Origin: Gammaproteobacteria bacterium
Lineage (GTDB): Bacteria; Pseudomonadota; Gammaproteobacteria; Steroidobacterales; Steroidobacteraceae
DNA: 64,000 nt
Reading direction: 5' to 3'
Assembly (NCBI GenBank): GCA_028293765.1
Contig: JAQGOG010000058.1
Span: forward strand, 1-64,000
The notes beneath the pieces are model-generated. The model made no database searches. It was not told the DNA's origin and saw only the letters and a list, made by a program, of their open reading frames with translations. Below, one piece after another: positions 1 to 9,900 of the stretch. The position numbers and the translations under genes were made by a program. Numbering within the stretch: the stretch's first letter is position 1; each line of letters opens with the position of its first letter.

Positions 1-38
1 GCGAAGACGTGCGCAGGATGCTCGAGGACTTTCCGTGA
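1..38 (+). CDS. 3' end of an antitoxin-like gene (partial)
   Basis: The reading frame that stops at TGA 36-38 gives the C-terminal residues EDVRRMLEDFP. The stop shares its last A with the ATG of the next frame (TGATG), the coupling usual for antitoxin-toxin pairs. The rest of the gene lies left of the window. Identity as a VapB-type antitoxin rests only on the PIN-like gene that follows. Confidence 0.4.
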   Translation, partial: EDVRRMLEDFP

Positions 39-187
39 TGTATCTACTCGATATAAACGTATTGTTGGCTTTCGCTTATGACGAGCACGTGTTTCATCCT
101 CGAGTATCGCGCTGGATAAAGCGGCTACTTTCGACACCGGGATTCCTGGCGCGGTGCTCATTCCCGAGGAGCAGAATGCCTTACTGA
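38..187 (+). pseudogene. Truncated VapC-like PIN-domain toxin
   Basis: A 49-codon frame begins MYLLDINVLLAFAYDEH. The first conserved acidic residue of PIN-domain ribonucleases lies in the LLDINVLLA strand, followed by the helix in which VapC proteins carry a spacing of the form H-x-R-V-S-x-W. Intact VapC proteins have about 130 residues with further acidic residues needed for Mg binding; here the frame stops after FPRSRMPY, right after the second helix. The remaining part is missing and the minus-strand ankyrin gene ends only 55 bases further on. It is therefore probably a dead toxin remnant. Confidence 0.6.
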
Positions 188-241
188 TGGTGCACGAGCC
201 GCCGGCCATCTACCGTGCGTCGGCCTGACGACGCCCGTTGA

Positions 242-1819
242 TTAATTCGCGACCGCGGCGCCCGTGCCACGCGTCGAGCGATTGAGAGTACCGGCGAACT
301 CCACTGGGGGTTTGCCCGTCGCGGCGACGATGTAGCCCTTCAACAGGGCCATCGTGTCGTCGTGCCGCACGTGCTCGGGTTCGAGGAACGCGCGTTCATG
401 GCGTCCGGCCGCGTAATCGATGGGTGTGAGGCCTTTGCCGTTCTTTGGCTGGAGATCCGCGCCGTCCGCGACGAGCAGCTTCAGAGTGTCGTTCCACCCA
501 TGTTCTGCTGCACTGTGAAGTGCAGTCATGCCGTCTTTGCTGGAACCATTGATGGTGGCACCCGCTTCCTGTAGAAGACGCACCGCCTCCGCGGCCTGCG
601 CGTCGGTCTTGAAGCGGCCGCGAGTGGGATTGAAGCTGTGTCCCATGCCGGCCGCAGCCATCAGAGGCGTCACACCCGTGGAGTTCGGGAGGTCGATCAG
701 CGGCTTGTACCTCAGCAGCAGCTTGATCGCGTCGGCGTTGCCGATCTTCGCGGCAAGCAGCAGAGGGGTTGCGCCTGTCGAAAGTATCTGATCGCCACCG
801 CGGTCGAACACGCCGTTGCGGTATTGCGGCCGCAGCTTCAACTGCGCGTTCACATTGGCGCCCTTCTTGAGGAGCATCTCCGCGACCTGCAGGCCGGTCG
901 TGTTATCCACGGAAGGCAGATCGGGGCGCCCGCCACGGGGCAGGTCGTTCATGTCGATCGCGACATACAACGGCGTGTTGCCGTAAAAGTCCCACTTGTT
1001 CACATCGGCCCCCGCCGAAACGAGGTAGGCCGCGAGATCGAACCGCATGTTCATCAGCGCGAGAATCAGAGGCGTCGTTCCGTCAGGGTCCGGCAGATTG
1101 ATCTCCGCCTTGCCCTTGAGGAGAGACTTCGCGCACTCGATGCACCCTTCGCGAGCCGCATACAGAAGCGGCGTGAAGCCGCCGTGGTTCATGTTCTTGG
1201 GACGCCCTTCCGCCGTAACGCGTCGCTGCCAATCGCGAACGGCACCACGGTCGTTGACGTTCGCGCCGTGATCGATCAGCAGCTTCACCATCTCCGGCTG
1301 GTGCTGCGCGGCAGCCCACATCAGCGCGGACTGACCGCCCCACTGCTCTTTCGCATTGACCTTCGCGCCATGACTGAGGAGCAATTTCGCAGCGTCGATG
1401 TTGCCGCTGCGTGCCACGACCATGAGAGCGGTCTGGCCTTCGGCATTCGGCGACTCCACGTCCGCGCCGGCCTTGAGCAACGCCTTGAGGACAACCGGGT
1501 CAGCCACTGTCGCCGCCTGCATCATCGGCGTGGCGCCATAATCGTTAGCGGCCGAAACATCCGCCTTGGCGCGGATGAGACGCTCGACAAGATCCACGTC
1601 GTCGTTATAGACCGCCCAATGAAGCGCAGTCGTCCCGTCCGCGCTGCGCGCACGAACATCTGCCCCCTGCCCAAGCAGCGCCACCGCGGCATCGTGGTTC
1701 TTCGCCTCCACGAGATCGACGAGCGAGTCCGCTGCCCTGGCAATCCCGGAACTCAACATTGCGGCTACGAAAATCGTAGCGGTCATGCGCATGGCGGCGG
1801 CCATCTTACGAACCCGCAT
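242..1819 (-). CDS. Exported ankyrin-repeat protein
   Basis: The 525-residue product starts with a Sec signal peptide (hydrophobic stretch about residues 10-28, ending GIARA-AD). At least ten ankyrin repeats follow, recognisable by repeated D-G-x-T-A-L-H-x-A and L-L-x-x-G-A-D-V patterns, for example GTTALHWAV near residue 62 and GMTALHSAA near 430. Ankyrin arrays are protein-binding scaffolds and no enzymatic motif is visible. The ATG lies two bases after the DUF1552 stop and its ribosome site (GAGG) lies inside that gene, so it is the last gene of a three-gene operon with the DUF1592 and DUF1552 proteins. A periplasmic partner-binding role in that module is an inference. Confidence 0.85.
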   Translation of the reverse strand: MRVRKMAAAMRMTATIFVAAMLSSGIARAADSLVDLVEAKNHDAAVALLGQGADVRARSADGTTALHWAVYNDDVDLVERLIRAKADVSAANDYGATPMMQAATVADPVVLKALLKAGADVESPNAEGQTALMVVARSGNIDAAKLLLSHGAKVNAKEQWGGQSALMWAAAQHQPEMVKLLIDHGANVNDRGAVRDWQRRVTAEGRPKNMNHGGFTPLLYAAREGCIECAKSLLKGKAEINLPDPDGTTPLILALMNMRFDLAAYLVSAGADVNKWDFYGNTPLYVAIDMNDLPRGGRPDLPSVDNTTGLQVAEMLLKKGANVNAQLKLRPQYRNGVFDRGGDQILSTGATPLLLAAKIGNADAIKLLLRYKPLIDLPNSTGVTPLMAAAGMGHSFNPTRGRFKTDAQAAEAVRLLQEAGATINGSSKDGMTALHSAAEHGWNDTLKLLVADGADLQPKNGKGLTPIDYAAGRHERAFLEPEHVRHDDTMALLKGYIVAATGKPPVEFAGTLNRSTRGTGAAVAN

Positions 1820-1821
1820 CT

Positions 1822-3138
1822 TTAGACCTCGAGGAGCATTCCCGTGCTGTTGCCGTGCTTCTCCACCGGGATACCGGCGCGCACCAGCAACGTCAGGAGC
1901 AGGTTTGCCAGCGGCGTGTCCTGCGGATAATGCAGATGCTGCCCGCCCTTGATCTTCCCGTAACCGCGCCCGAGCACTGCCGCGGGCAGCGGATCGTTGT
2001 TGTGCATGTCGCTGTTGCTCATGTTGCTGCCGTACAGCAGGATCGAATGATCCAGCAACGATCCATCGCCATCCGGCGTCGTCGACAGGCGTTTGACGAA
2101 GCGCGCGAAGGCCTCTGAGTGGTACGTCTGGATCTTCGCGAGACGCTCCAGCTTCGCCGGGTCGTTCTGGTGATGCGACAGCGGATGAAACGCATCCGGC
2201 ACGCCGATCTGGTTGTACGTCCGCATGCTGACCTCCTTGGCCATCATGAACGTCGTAACCCGAGTGACGTTGGACTGGTAAGCGAGCGCAATCATCTCGA
2301 ACATCGTGTCGAGCTGCTTGGCGAAGTCCTGGTTGATACCAGCAGGAGCGTTCGGAAGCTTGATACCGGTGCTCTCCTTCTCCTTCTGCTTCTGCACGCG
2401 CCGCTCGACCTCACGCACGGAGTCCAGGTAGTCGCTCAGCATGGCGCGGTCGGCCGGCCCCAGCTGCCGCTGCAGATCCGCGGCGTTGCCCTTCGCGAGA
2501 TCGAGAACACTTTCGGTCTCGTTGACGATGGCATGTCGCTCTTCGGCGGTATCGCCCTGCCCGAACAGCCGGTAGAAGATTTTGCGCGGATTGTGTTCCA
2601 TCGGCAGCGGCTGCGTGGGCGTGCGAAACGCAATCGTGCCGGAGTACGAACAGCCGTAACCGGGATCACATGCGCCGCCGCCGTCCTCTCCCGCGAGCTC
2701 CAACGACGGAAGCGTCGTGTCCTGTCCAATGTACTGGGCGGCGATCTGATCGGCCGAAGTGCCGGCGTGCGGCGCCTGGCTGACGGCCGGTGCCACGCAA
2801 CCCAACCACGTCCCGGCAATGATCGCGTGCGGGGCCGGACTCTCACCCGCCTTGTTACGCAGCCCGCTGACGATCGTCATCTGCTCCCTGAACGGCTCCA
2901 GGGGCTTGAGAATCTGCGTGATCTCGTAGTCGGTACCGGTCTTCGCGGGCGCCCAGCGGTTCATGATCGCGCCGTGCGGGAAGTAAATGAAGCCCATGCG
3001 TGGGCGCGGCGTGGCGGCGGTGTTGGCGAGAGCCGTAGCGGCGGGAATCATCGCATCCAGGAGCGGCAGAGCGATCGACACGCCCATTCCCCGCAGGACC
3101 GTGCGGCGGGACAGGTGCTTCTTCGTGATGAAATGCAT
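1822..3138 (-). CDS. DUF1552 family Tat-exported protein
   Basis: The 438-residue protein opens with a twin-arginine signal (SRRTVLRGMGVSIALPLLDA, residues 10-29), so it should be exported folded to the periplasm. The body matches the DUF1552 family, with the characteristic GFIYFPHGAIMNRWAP block near residue 48 and the conserved FHPLSHHQNDPAKLE and LLYGSNMSNSDMHNNDPLP blocks toward the C terminus. The family is distantly related to the DUF1501/alkaline-phosphatase fold and has no established reaction. It almost always lies beside a DUF1592-type protein, as here: the start is 12 bases after that gene, with a GGGAG site. A redox or hydrolytic step shared with that cytochrome-like protein is plausible but unproven. 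Confidence 0.85.
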   Translation of the reverse strand: MHFITKKHLSRRTVLRGMGVSIALPLLDAMIPAATALANTAATPRPRMGFIYFPHGAIMNRWAPAKTGTDYEITQILKPLEPFREQMTIVSGLRNKAGESPAPHAIIAGTWLGCVAPAVSQAPHAGTSADQIAAQYIGQDTTLPSLELAGEDGGGACDPGYGCSYSGTIAFRTPTQPLPMEHNPRKIFYRLFGQGDTAEERHAIVNETESVLDLAKGNAADLQRQLGPADRAMLSDYLDSVREVERRVQKQKEKESTGIKLPNAPAGINQDFAKQLDTMFEMIALAYQSNVTRVTTFMMAKEVSMRTYNQIGVPDAFHPLSHHQNDPAKLERLAKIQTYHSEAFARFVKRLSTTPDGDGSLLDHSILLYGSNMSNSDMHNNDPLPAAVLGRGYGKIKGGQHLHYPQDTPLANLLLTLLVRAGIPVEKHGNSTGMLLEV

Positions 3139-3150
3139 TGCTTTCTCCCA

Positions 3151-5751
3151 CTACTGCCGCTGGGCAGTCCGCGTCTTGTGCGCGATCGCATCGTCTTGCG
3201 GCGGTGTGCGCTTCTGGAACTGGTCGCTGTCGATGACATGCATCACCAGCGATGAGAACCGATAGTTGTCGTTCGCACTATCGCGCACGATCGCCCGGAT
3301 GGTCGGCATGTCGTGATAGTCGACCGCGCGGCCCGTCGCATAGGTCATGAGCTTCTCGGTCAGCGTCTGGACAAACTGCCCGGGGTTGGCTGAGAGCGCC
3401 TTGCGCAGATCGCCGGGGCCGCTGATTTTCGTGCCGTCCGGAAGCACGCCGGATGCGTCGATCGCCGTGCCGGCGATGCGGTCCTTCGTGCGCCAGGCGC
3501 CGACCGCGTCGTAGTTCTCGAGCGCGAAGCCAAGCGGATCGAGCACTCCGTGACAAGCGAAGCACGCCGGCTTGTCCCGGTGAAGAGCCATCAGCTCACG
3601 CACGGTGTGCGCGGTCTCACCCGTCTTGTTTTCCTTCAGGGAAGGCACAGCGGGCGGTGGCGGCGAAGGCGGCGTGCCGCTGATCCGCTCCAGAATCCAG
3701 GCGCCCCGCAGGACCGGCGCCGTACGGTTCGGATAAGCGGTGGACATCAGGACGCCGCCCTTCCCCAACAGTCCGAAGCGGTTGGAATCCTGCAGTGTCA
3801 CGCGGCGGAAGCGATCGCCACGGACATTGTTGATGCCGTAGAGAAGCGCGAGCCTCTCATTCACGAAGGTATAGTTCGCGTTCAGCAGATCCATCACGTC
3901 GTGGTCTTCGCGGAAGATGCTGTCCACGAACAGCTTCATCTCCGTACGGTAGTCCTCACGCGGGTCGCCCGCGTACGGAAAGAGGTTCGGATCGGGTTGA
4001 ATTTCAGCCAACCGGTCCAGGCCCAGCCATTGAAAGGCGAAGTTCGTCGCCAGCGTATCCGACTTCCGGTCGGCCAGCATGCGATGCACCTGGGCCTGGA
4101 GAACCTCGGGCTCGTGCAACTTGCCGGCCCCGGCGAGGCTCAGCAGCTGCTCATCCGGCACGGTGCTCCAGAGGAAGAACGAGAGTCGCGAGGCAAGCTC
4201 GAGATCCGTGATCCGGTAGCTCGCGGGAGCGGCAGGCGCCGCGGCGGGTGCTGCAGGACTCGCGGCAGTCGCGACGAGCTCCGGCGTGCGCTCGGCCCGG
4301 TAAAGGAAGAACGGACTTGCGAGTATTGCCGTCACGACCTTGCGGATGCCGGTGTCGAAATCCTTATCCTGTCGGCCGCTGCGGTAGAACTGCATGAGCA
4401 GCTTCTGATCCGCATCGGTCACCGGCCGCCGGAAGGCAGCGCGTGCCAGGGTCGCCACGATCTTCTGCGCGCACGGCTCTTCCTCGGCCGGCGCCGTCGG
4501 ATGGCAGCTGAAAATCTTCTTGCGGCTCGGAGTCTCGCTGATGCCGGTCGGTGAGAACGGCCCACGCACTTCGAAATTACCGAGACGCAGAATCCGGTCC
4601 TGGCCGCCACCTGCAACCTGCGAATACAGGCGGTCGTCGGATTCTGCGAACGTTCTGTGCAGGAAGGTGACTGCGACCTTATGCGGACCAGCGGTTGCCT
4701 TGAACTTGATCCCCCTCAGCCGCGCATTGATGGCGTCGACCGCCGGATCCTGCTTCTGATCGATGGACTTCATGTCCGCTTCGCCACCGATGTCCGCCTG
4801 CCAGAACTTCTTGCCGTCGAGCGTCGCGATGAGGGTGTTCTTGAACTCCATGTTGTACACCCAGAGCGCCACCGCGAGGTTACCGATGTTGAGCTCGTAC
4901 TCACCGTCGGCCGGAAACTGGTGTTCGACGACCATTCCGCCACGCGTCCCTAGCGGCAGACCCTCGAGGTGGAACTCCTGCGGAGCACCCCTCGGTACGA
5001 TGTACTGGATGCCGGATGGGTGTTCGGGAAGCTCCCCGATGGCGTCCACAGCTACCGCGCGCGCCGCAGACAGGTATTGATCCAGAAACGAAGGCGACAC
5101 CTGCAGGACGTTCGCGACGTTGTCGAAACCATCGCTCTTGTCGTCCTGAGGGAGCACGGTGTTGGGATCGACCCTGACGTTCAGCAGATCCCAGACAGCG
5201 TTGGCGTATTCCTTGCGGTTGAGTCTATGCAGGGCCACCCGGCCCGGATCCGGCCGCGCCATCCCGGCCTGATCGAGGGTCGTTTCCATCCAGGAGACGA
5301 ACGAGTGAATAGTGGCCGAGTCGGGCTGCGGGTTCCCTGGCGGCGGCATCAGCCGCCCGCGCAGTTTGCGTACGGCGTGCTCCCAGGTCTGCGCCTGATC
5401 CGGAATCTCGTTCGGAGTCATCGTGTCGAAAGCGACGCCACCCGCCCAGTCCTCGGCGTTGTGGCATTTGCTGCAATACTGTTTGAGCATGCCCCAGTGC
5501 TGGTCGGCATCCGGCACGGCGGCGGCCGCTGCGTCCGTTGTTGGAGGACTCGCTTTCTGCGTACCCGAATCGAGCGCGCTGGCGCCGCTGGCAGTCGCGT
5601 GGGCCGGAGCAGGAGCAATAGGCGTTGCGGCCGAAGCGGGTGGGGTCAGACCAGGTGGCGCCTTGGACGGCGCGTCGGCGCTCCACGCCAATACGGTGAC
5701 GCAGCAAGCGCTCGCTGCGAGGAGAACTGGTCCCGAAAATCCACGTCTCAT
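3151..5751 (-). CDS. DUF1592/DUF1588/DUF1585-type cytochrome-like exported protein
   Basis: The 866-residue product has a Sec signal (residues 1-25) and an Ala/Pro-rich linker. A cytochrome c-like segment with CSKCHNAED follows near residue 93. After it come the DUF1587, DUF1595, DUF1592, DUF1588 and DUF1585 modules in the usual order (LHRLNRKEYANAVWDLL near 168; LTEKLMTYATGRAVDYHDMP near the end). A second CxxCH, CFACHGVLDPLGFALENYD, lies in the DUF1588 part, so the protein may bind two c-type hemes. It is the first gene of the operon; a GAGG site precedes the ATG. The family is abundant in planctomycetes and some proteobacteria that degrade complex substrates. Its function is not established. 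Confidence 0.85.
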   Translation of the reverse strand: MRRGFSGPVLLAASACCVTVLAWSADAPSKAPPGLTPPASAATPIAPAPAHATASGASALDSGTQKASPPTTDAAAAAVPDADQHWGMLKQYCSKCHNAEDWAGGVAFDTMTPNEIPDQAQTWEHAVRKLRGRLMPPPGNPQPDSATIHSFVSWMETTLDQAGMARPDPGRVALHRLNRKEYANAVWDLLNVRVDPNTVLPQDDKSDGFDNVANVLQVSPSFLDQYLSAARAVAVDAIGELPEHPSGIQYIVPRGAPQEFHLEGLPLGTRGGMVVEHQFPADGEYELNIGNLAVALWVYNMEFKNTLIATLDGKKFWQADIGGEADMKSIDQKQDPAVDAINARLRGIKFKATAGPHKVAVTFLHRTFAESDDRLYSQVAGGGQDRILRLGNFEVRGPFSPTGISETPSRKKIFSCHPTAPAEEEPCAQKIVATLARAAFRRPVTDADQKLLMQFYRSGRQDKDFDTGIRKVVTAILASPFFLYRAERTPELVATAASPAAPAAAPAAPASYRITDLELASRLSFFLWSTVPDEQLLSLAGAGKLHEPEVLQAQVHRMLADRKSDTLATNFAFQWLGLDRLAEIQPDPNLFPYAGDPREDYRTEMKLFVDSIFREDHDVMDLLNANYTFVNERLALLYGINNVRGDRFRRVTLQDSNRFGLLGKGGVLMSTAYPNRTAPVLRGAWILERISGTPPSPPPPAVPSLKENKTGETAHTVRELMALHRDKPACFACHGVLDPLGFALENYDAVGAWRTKDRIAGTAIDASGVLPDGTKISGPGDLRKALSANPGQFVQTLTEKLMTYATGRAVDYHDMPTIRAIVRDSANDNYRFSSLVMHVIDSDQFQKRTPPQDDAIAHKTRTAQRQ

Positions 5752-5932
5752 CTACGCCTCGCGTGTAACTCGCACTGTTACAGACGCCCCCCAACAAGTA
5801 CGACGGAGGGATCGGCTGCTTATAGCAACGCCGCCTTCCTCCCGTTAAGCCGCGCCTACGTGAAAATAGGTGTTCCAACGGAGCAAAGATAGCTCCAGGT
5901 ACCGTCCCGGATTCTGCGCTACAGTGCCTCGC

Positions 5933-6868
5933 ATGCAAAAAACTCCAGACCGCCGCGAGTTCCTCAAAACCGCACTGTGCGCCAGCGCAGCGCTATCCTT
6001 CTCACAGCTGGCTATTCGACCAGCATTGTCGCGTGATCGTGCCCCCGCGATCGCTCCGAACCGCTTGAACGACCACCTAGTGGTACTCTCCGGAGCCGGT
6101 GCGAATTGCGTCGCCGTGCACGGTCCCGAAGGCGTTTTGCTGCTCGACGGCGGGCTGGAAGAGCGTTCCCGCGACCTCGTCAAGGCCGTCCTCAAAGAGA
6201 CGAGCTCACGGCGCGTCCATACTCTGGTCAATACGCACTGGCACCCCGAGCAGACCGGCTCGAACGAGCGCCTTGCCAAGGCCGGGGCCAAGATCGTTGC
6301 CCATGAGAACACCCGATTGTGGCTGGGATACCCGCTGCAAGAGCCGGGACGCCAGGGCACCTACGGCCCGTTGCCGCCCAAAGCCCGCCCGAGCGAGACC
6401 CTGTATTCCGAGCAGAAAATGACGTTCGGCGGGGAGCAGGTGGAGTACGGCTACCTCCTGCAGGCGCATACCGACGGTGACATCTTTGCCTTTCTGCGCG
6501 AGTCCAATGTGCTCGTGGCGGGCGGAGTGGTGTCGAACGAAGGCTGGCCGGTCATCGACTACAGGACGGGGGGCTGGATCGGCGGCCTCGTCGACGGCCT
6601 GAAAACCCTCGTCTCCCTGGCCGATGATCACACGCTCATCGTGCCCGCCAACGGGCCGACGCTCACGAAGGCCGAGCTCGAAGCGCAGCGTGCCATGTAC
6701 GCGACGATCTTCGACCGGCTGCAGAAGTTGTTGCGCAAGGGAATGGGGCCGGATGAGGTCATCGCCGCGGCTCCGACGCAGGAGTTCGATGCCAAGTGGG
6801 GCGATTCGACGCAGTTCGTGACCCTGGCGTTCAAGAGCATGTGGGGCCACTTCGCTCCGGACGCCTGA
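5933..6868 (+). CDS. Tat-exported metallo-beta-lactamase-fold protein with degenerate metal site
   Basis: The 311-residue protein starts at MQKTPDRREFLKTALCASAA, a Tat signal; an in-frame upstream ATG at 5870 would hide this signal and was not used. The fold is recognisable from GVLLLDGGL, VNTHWHPEQTGSNE and VPANGPT. Canonical members carry HxHxDH, a second His, a bridging Asp and a final His. Here H102, H104 and H179 remain, but the Asp and His of the first motif are E106 and Q107, the bridging Asp is Gly (VAGGVVSNEG) and the final His is N240. It is therefore unlikely to be an ordinary two-zinc hydrolase. It diverges from the DUF1592 operon across 181 bases and ends at a shared terminator. 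Confidence 0.8.
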   Translation: MQKTPDRREFLKTALCASAALSFSQLAIRPALSRDRAPAIAPNRLNDHLVVLSGAGANCVAVHGPEGVLLLDGGLEERSRDLVKAVLKETSSRRVHTLVNTHWHPEQTGSNERLAKAGAKIVAHENTRLWLGYPLQEPGRQGTYGPLPPKARPSETLYSEQKMTFGGEQVEYGYLLQAHTDGDIFAFLRESNVLVAGGVVSNEGWPVIDYRTGGWIGGLVDGLKTLVSLADDHTLIVPANGPTLTKAELEAQRAMYATIFDRLQKLLRKGMGPDEVIAAAPTQEFDAKWGDSTQFVTLAFKSMWGHFAPDA

Positions 6869-6887
6869 GGGCACGCGAGGCCCACCC

Positions 6888-6923
6888 AAAAAAAACGCCG
6901 GCCTGACGACAGGCCGGCTTTTT
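6888..6923. terminator. Bidirectional rho-independent terminator
   Basis: A perfect 9-bp stem (GCCGGCCTG, 6897-6905, with CAGGCCGGC, 6910-6918) around an ACGA loop is followed by five T on the plus strand and preceded by eight A (6888-6895), which read as a T tract on the minus strand. It sits between the convergent ends of the metallo-beta-lactamase-fold gene and the first TonB-dependent receptor and can stop both. A second, T-less stem (ACCGCCCG 6944-6951 with CGGGCGGT 6961-6968) lies just before it for minus-strand transcripts. Confidence 0.85.
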
Positions 6924-6984
6924 CATTTGCCGCTGTAAGCGTGACCGCCCGGGATTGCGCCGGGCGGTCCCTAACCTCGTGCCT

Positions 6985-9900
6985 TTAGAACGTCATGCGG
7001 ACGCCGATTTTGTAGGCTCGGCCAATCGTGTCGTAAAAGGCCGCGTTCGTGCCACCGAAGCCGTTGGTAGCACCGAACCTGCCGACGCCGACTGCAATGG
7101 GCGGCTGCTTGTTGAACACATTGTTGATCGACCCATACAGCTGAGCCTCGAGTCCGCCCATGGACGGCAGATGATACGAGCCGTTCAGATTGAACAGGAA
7201 GTAGCTCGGCACCTGGTTATACGAGACGTTGAACGCCGGGGGCGGCGCCACCCCCGGGGCGGGCGCCCCCGGCAGCGTCGCTCCGGTCGGATAGCCGTTG
7301 TAGTTCATCACGCCGCCCGAGAAGAAGCGCAACTGTCCCGTGACGTCGAACGGCCCCACGGTGTAGGTGCTGGTGGCATTGGCTGCCCACTTCGCCTGCG
7401 ACTGGAAGTCGGCCAGGAACGAATTACCCTGACCCACCTGACCCACGACGTTGACGAACGCACTGCCGGGGTTCGGCTGGTACAACTGGTCCATCATGTA
7501 CGTCGCCAGCAAGTGGGTGTCGAGGCGCTGGCCGCCGCCGATGTCCCACAGGTAGCCGAGCGTGAAGTCGATACCTTTGTAGAGGTAGCCGCTACCGTTG
7601 CTCGCGAGCGCCGACAGACCTGTGATGTTGCTGTAGTCGCCCGGCGTTGCCGTCGTCAGCAGCGCGCAACCAGGCGCAGTGTGCGGTGCCGGGCAGCCGG
7701 CCAACACCGAGGCCGGGTTCGCCGGCAGAATCGCATCGGTGATGTGAATACGCCAGTAGTCGGCCGCGAACTGGAAGCCGGGCAGCCACTCCTTGGGCTC
7801 GACCACGAAGCCGATGGTGGTCGTGTCGGACTTTTCCGGCCGCAGCTGGGTATTGCCGGTCAGAGTCCACTGGCACGGCTGGGTGAACGAGTTGGTCGGG
7901 CCGCAATAACCGAACAAACCGCCGGCGCCGATGATCTGCTTGTAGTAGAGCTCACGGAAGTTGGCGGCGCGGCCGTCGCGCGACTGGCTGCCGCGGAAAC
8001 GGAACCAGTCGGTCGGCGCCCAGTTGCCCTGGATCTTCCATGTCGTCATGTTGTGTTTCGCCTCTTCGCCGGTGGTTCCGGCCAGGCCCGTGTTGTCGTA
8101 CTTCGACTCACGGACGGCGATATCGACATCCAATTCCTTCGCAAACGGCTTGTCCTTCAGCAGCGGCGCGCTCAACTCGAGGAAGCCTTCGGTGACCGCC
8201 ACTTTGCCGGCGAACGAGGCGCCGTACTGCGTGAGGTAGTCGGTAGCGATGGCGAGCGGCACGCCGGGGTTGTCGACGTTGTTGCCCTTCTCGGTGCGGT
8301 ACTCGGCGCCCACGGCGCCCGCCCACGGGCCGGCTCCGATACCGCCGAACAGGTTACCCGTCGTGTTCGCGGCAACCACGTTCTGCGTGTAGGTGAGATT
8401 CTCGACGAGATTGCCGAAGCCGTAGGCGCGTTGCGCGGGCGACAGCGGCTGATTGCCGAACGGATCTATGGGCGTGCAACCGACCGCCAGCGCCGGGTTG
8501 TTGCCCCGGGGAACCGTCCCGGTAACGGTCGAGCGGCACACCGGCACGCCGTTGGGTCCGATGACGCTGTCGAGGGCCAGCTGCATCTCCTGCAAGTGGA
8601 GGTTGTCCTGCACCAGCTGCGTGCGATAGGTATGGCCGTACTCGTAATAGCCGTCCCACGTCCACGAGGAGCTGCCGAACTGCCCATTGAAATCGATCAC
8701 GGCGCGCTTCACGGTCGTGTTCGTCGTAGTGAGGGAGTTGACCTGATCATCCCAGTACTTGTTGAGCGTCGCTCCAGTCGGGCCCACCGCGGGCTGCAAC
8801 GCGGGGTAGAGCTGCAAATAAGCGTTGTCCGGGCTGATGTGCACGGCCGTGGAAGCGCCGGCCGCCGTGTAGTTGGTCGTCTCGACCTTGCCGTAAGATC
8901 CGTCGAGCTTCATGTTGATCTTGTCGGTCAGGGCCAGAGTGAACAACTCTTCGATGACATCGCGGTTGACCGGCGCGATCAGGTTCGTGAACTGGTTGGG
9001 CGAGCGGCCGTCGCCGCCGATCGTGGCGGCCGACTGGGCCGCGGGAGCCGGCACTACGCCGCTGTTCCAGCCCAGGAGGCCATTGCCGGCGGAATTCGCC
9101 TCATAGGTCGTCGGCGAGTTCTTGTTATAAAACACTCCGGTGGTGCTGGCCTGGTTGGCGCGCAGCCCGGTGGCGAGATTGTAGCTGGTCGTGCCCGTGG
9201 CGAAGAAGCCGTTGCCCTCACGGCACCAGCTGCGAGTCGTACAGTGCGCGTTGCCTGTGTCCTCGAACTCCCCGCCCAATACGAGATGACCCCTGCCGCC
9301 GAACAGGCTCATGCCGTAGGCGACGCCGAGGTGCTTGTCCTGGGCGTCCTTCAACTCGGACTCCCCGTAGTTCACATCGACCTTACCGCCCTCGAGCTTG
9401 CGATTCATGATGAAGTTGACGACGCCCGCGATGGCGCCCGAGCCGTATGCCGCCGAGGCACCGCCCGTGACGGTGTCCATGTGATCGACGAGGATCGACG
9501 GGATGAAGTTCAGGTCGAGACCGTCGCCCTGGTTCGTCGGCACGAAGCGTTGCGAGTCGACCATTCCCAGGGTGCGGCTGCCGAAGTAGGGATTCAGGCC
9601 GCGCAGGTTCGGAATGATGGAGCCCGCGAAGAAGCTCGAGTTACCGGTGGTGGCCGGCGAGAACGTCGAGATGTTCGCCGGCAACTGCGTGAGCGCAGCA
9701 CCCATATTGGTGATGGCCAGATTATTGAGGTAGCTCTGGTCGATCACGGTGGTCGGGTTCGCCGACGCGAAATCATTGGCGCGCTTGATGCGCGAGCCCG
9801 TGACGGTGATCTCCTCGACCTCGAGCTGCGAGCCGGCGCCGCTGGCGGCCGGGGTCTCGTCCGCCGGCTTTTGCGCCTGGGCGGTGCTGCCCAAGCCGAG

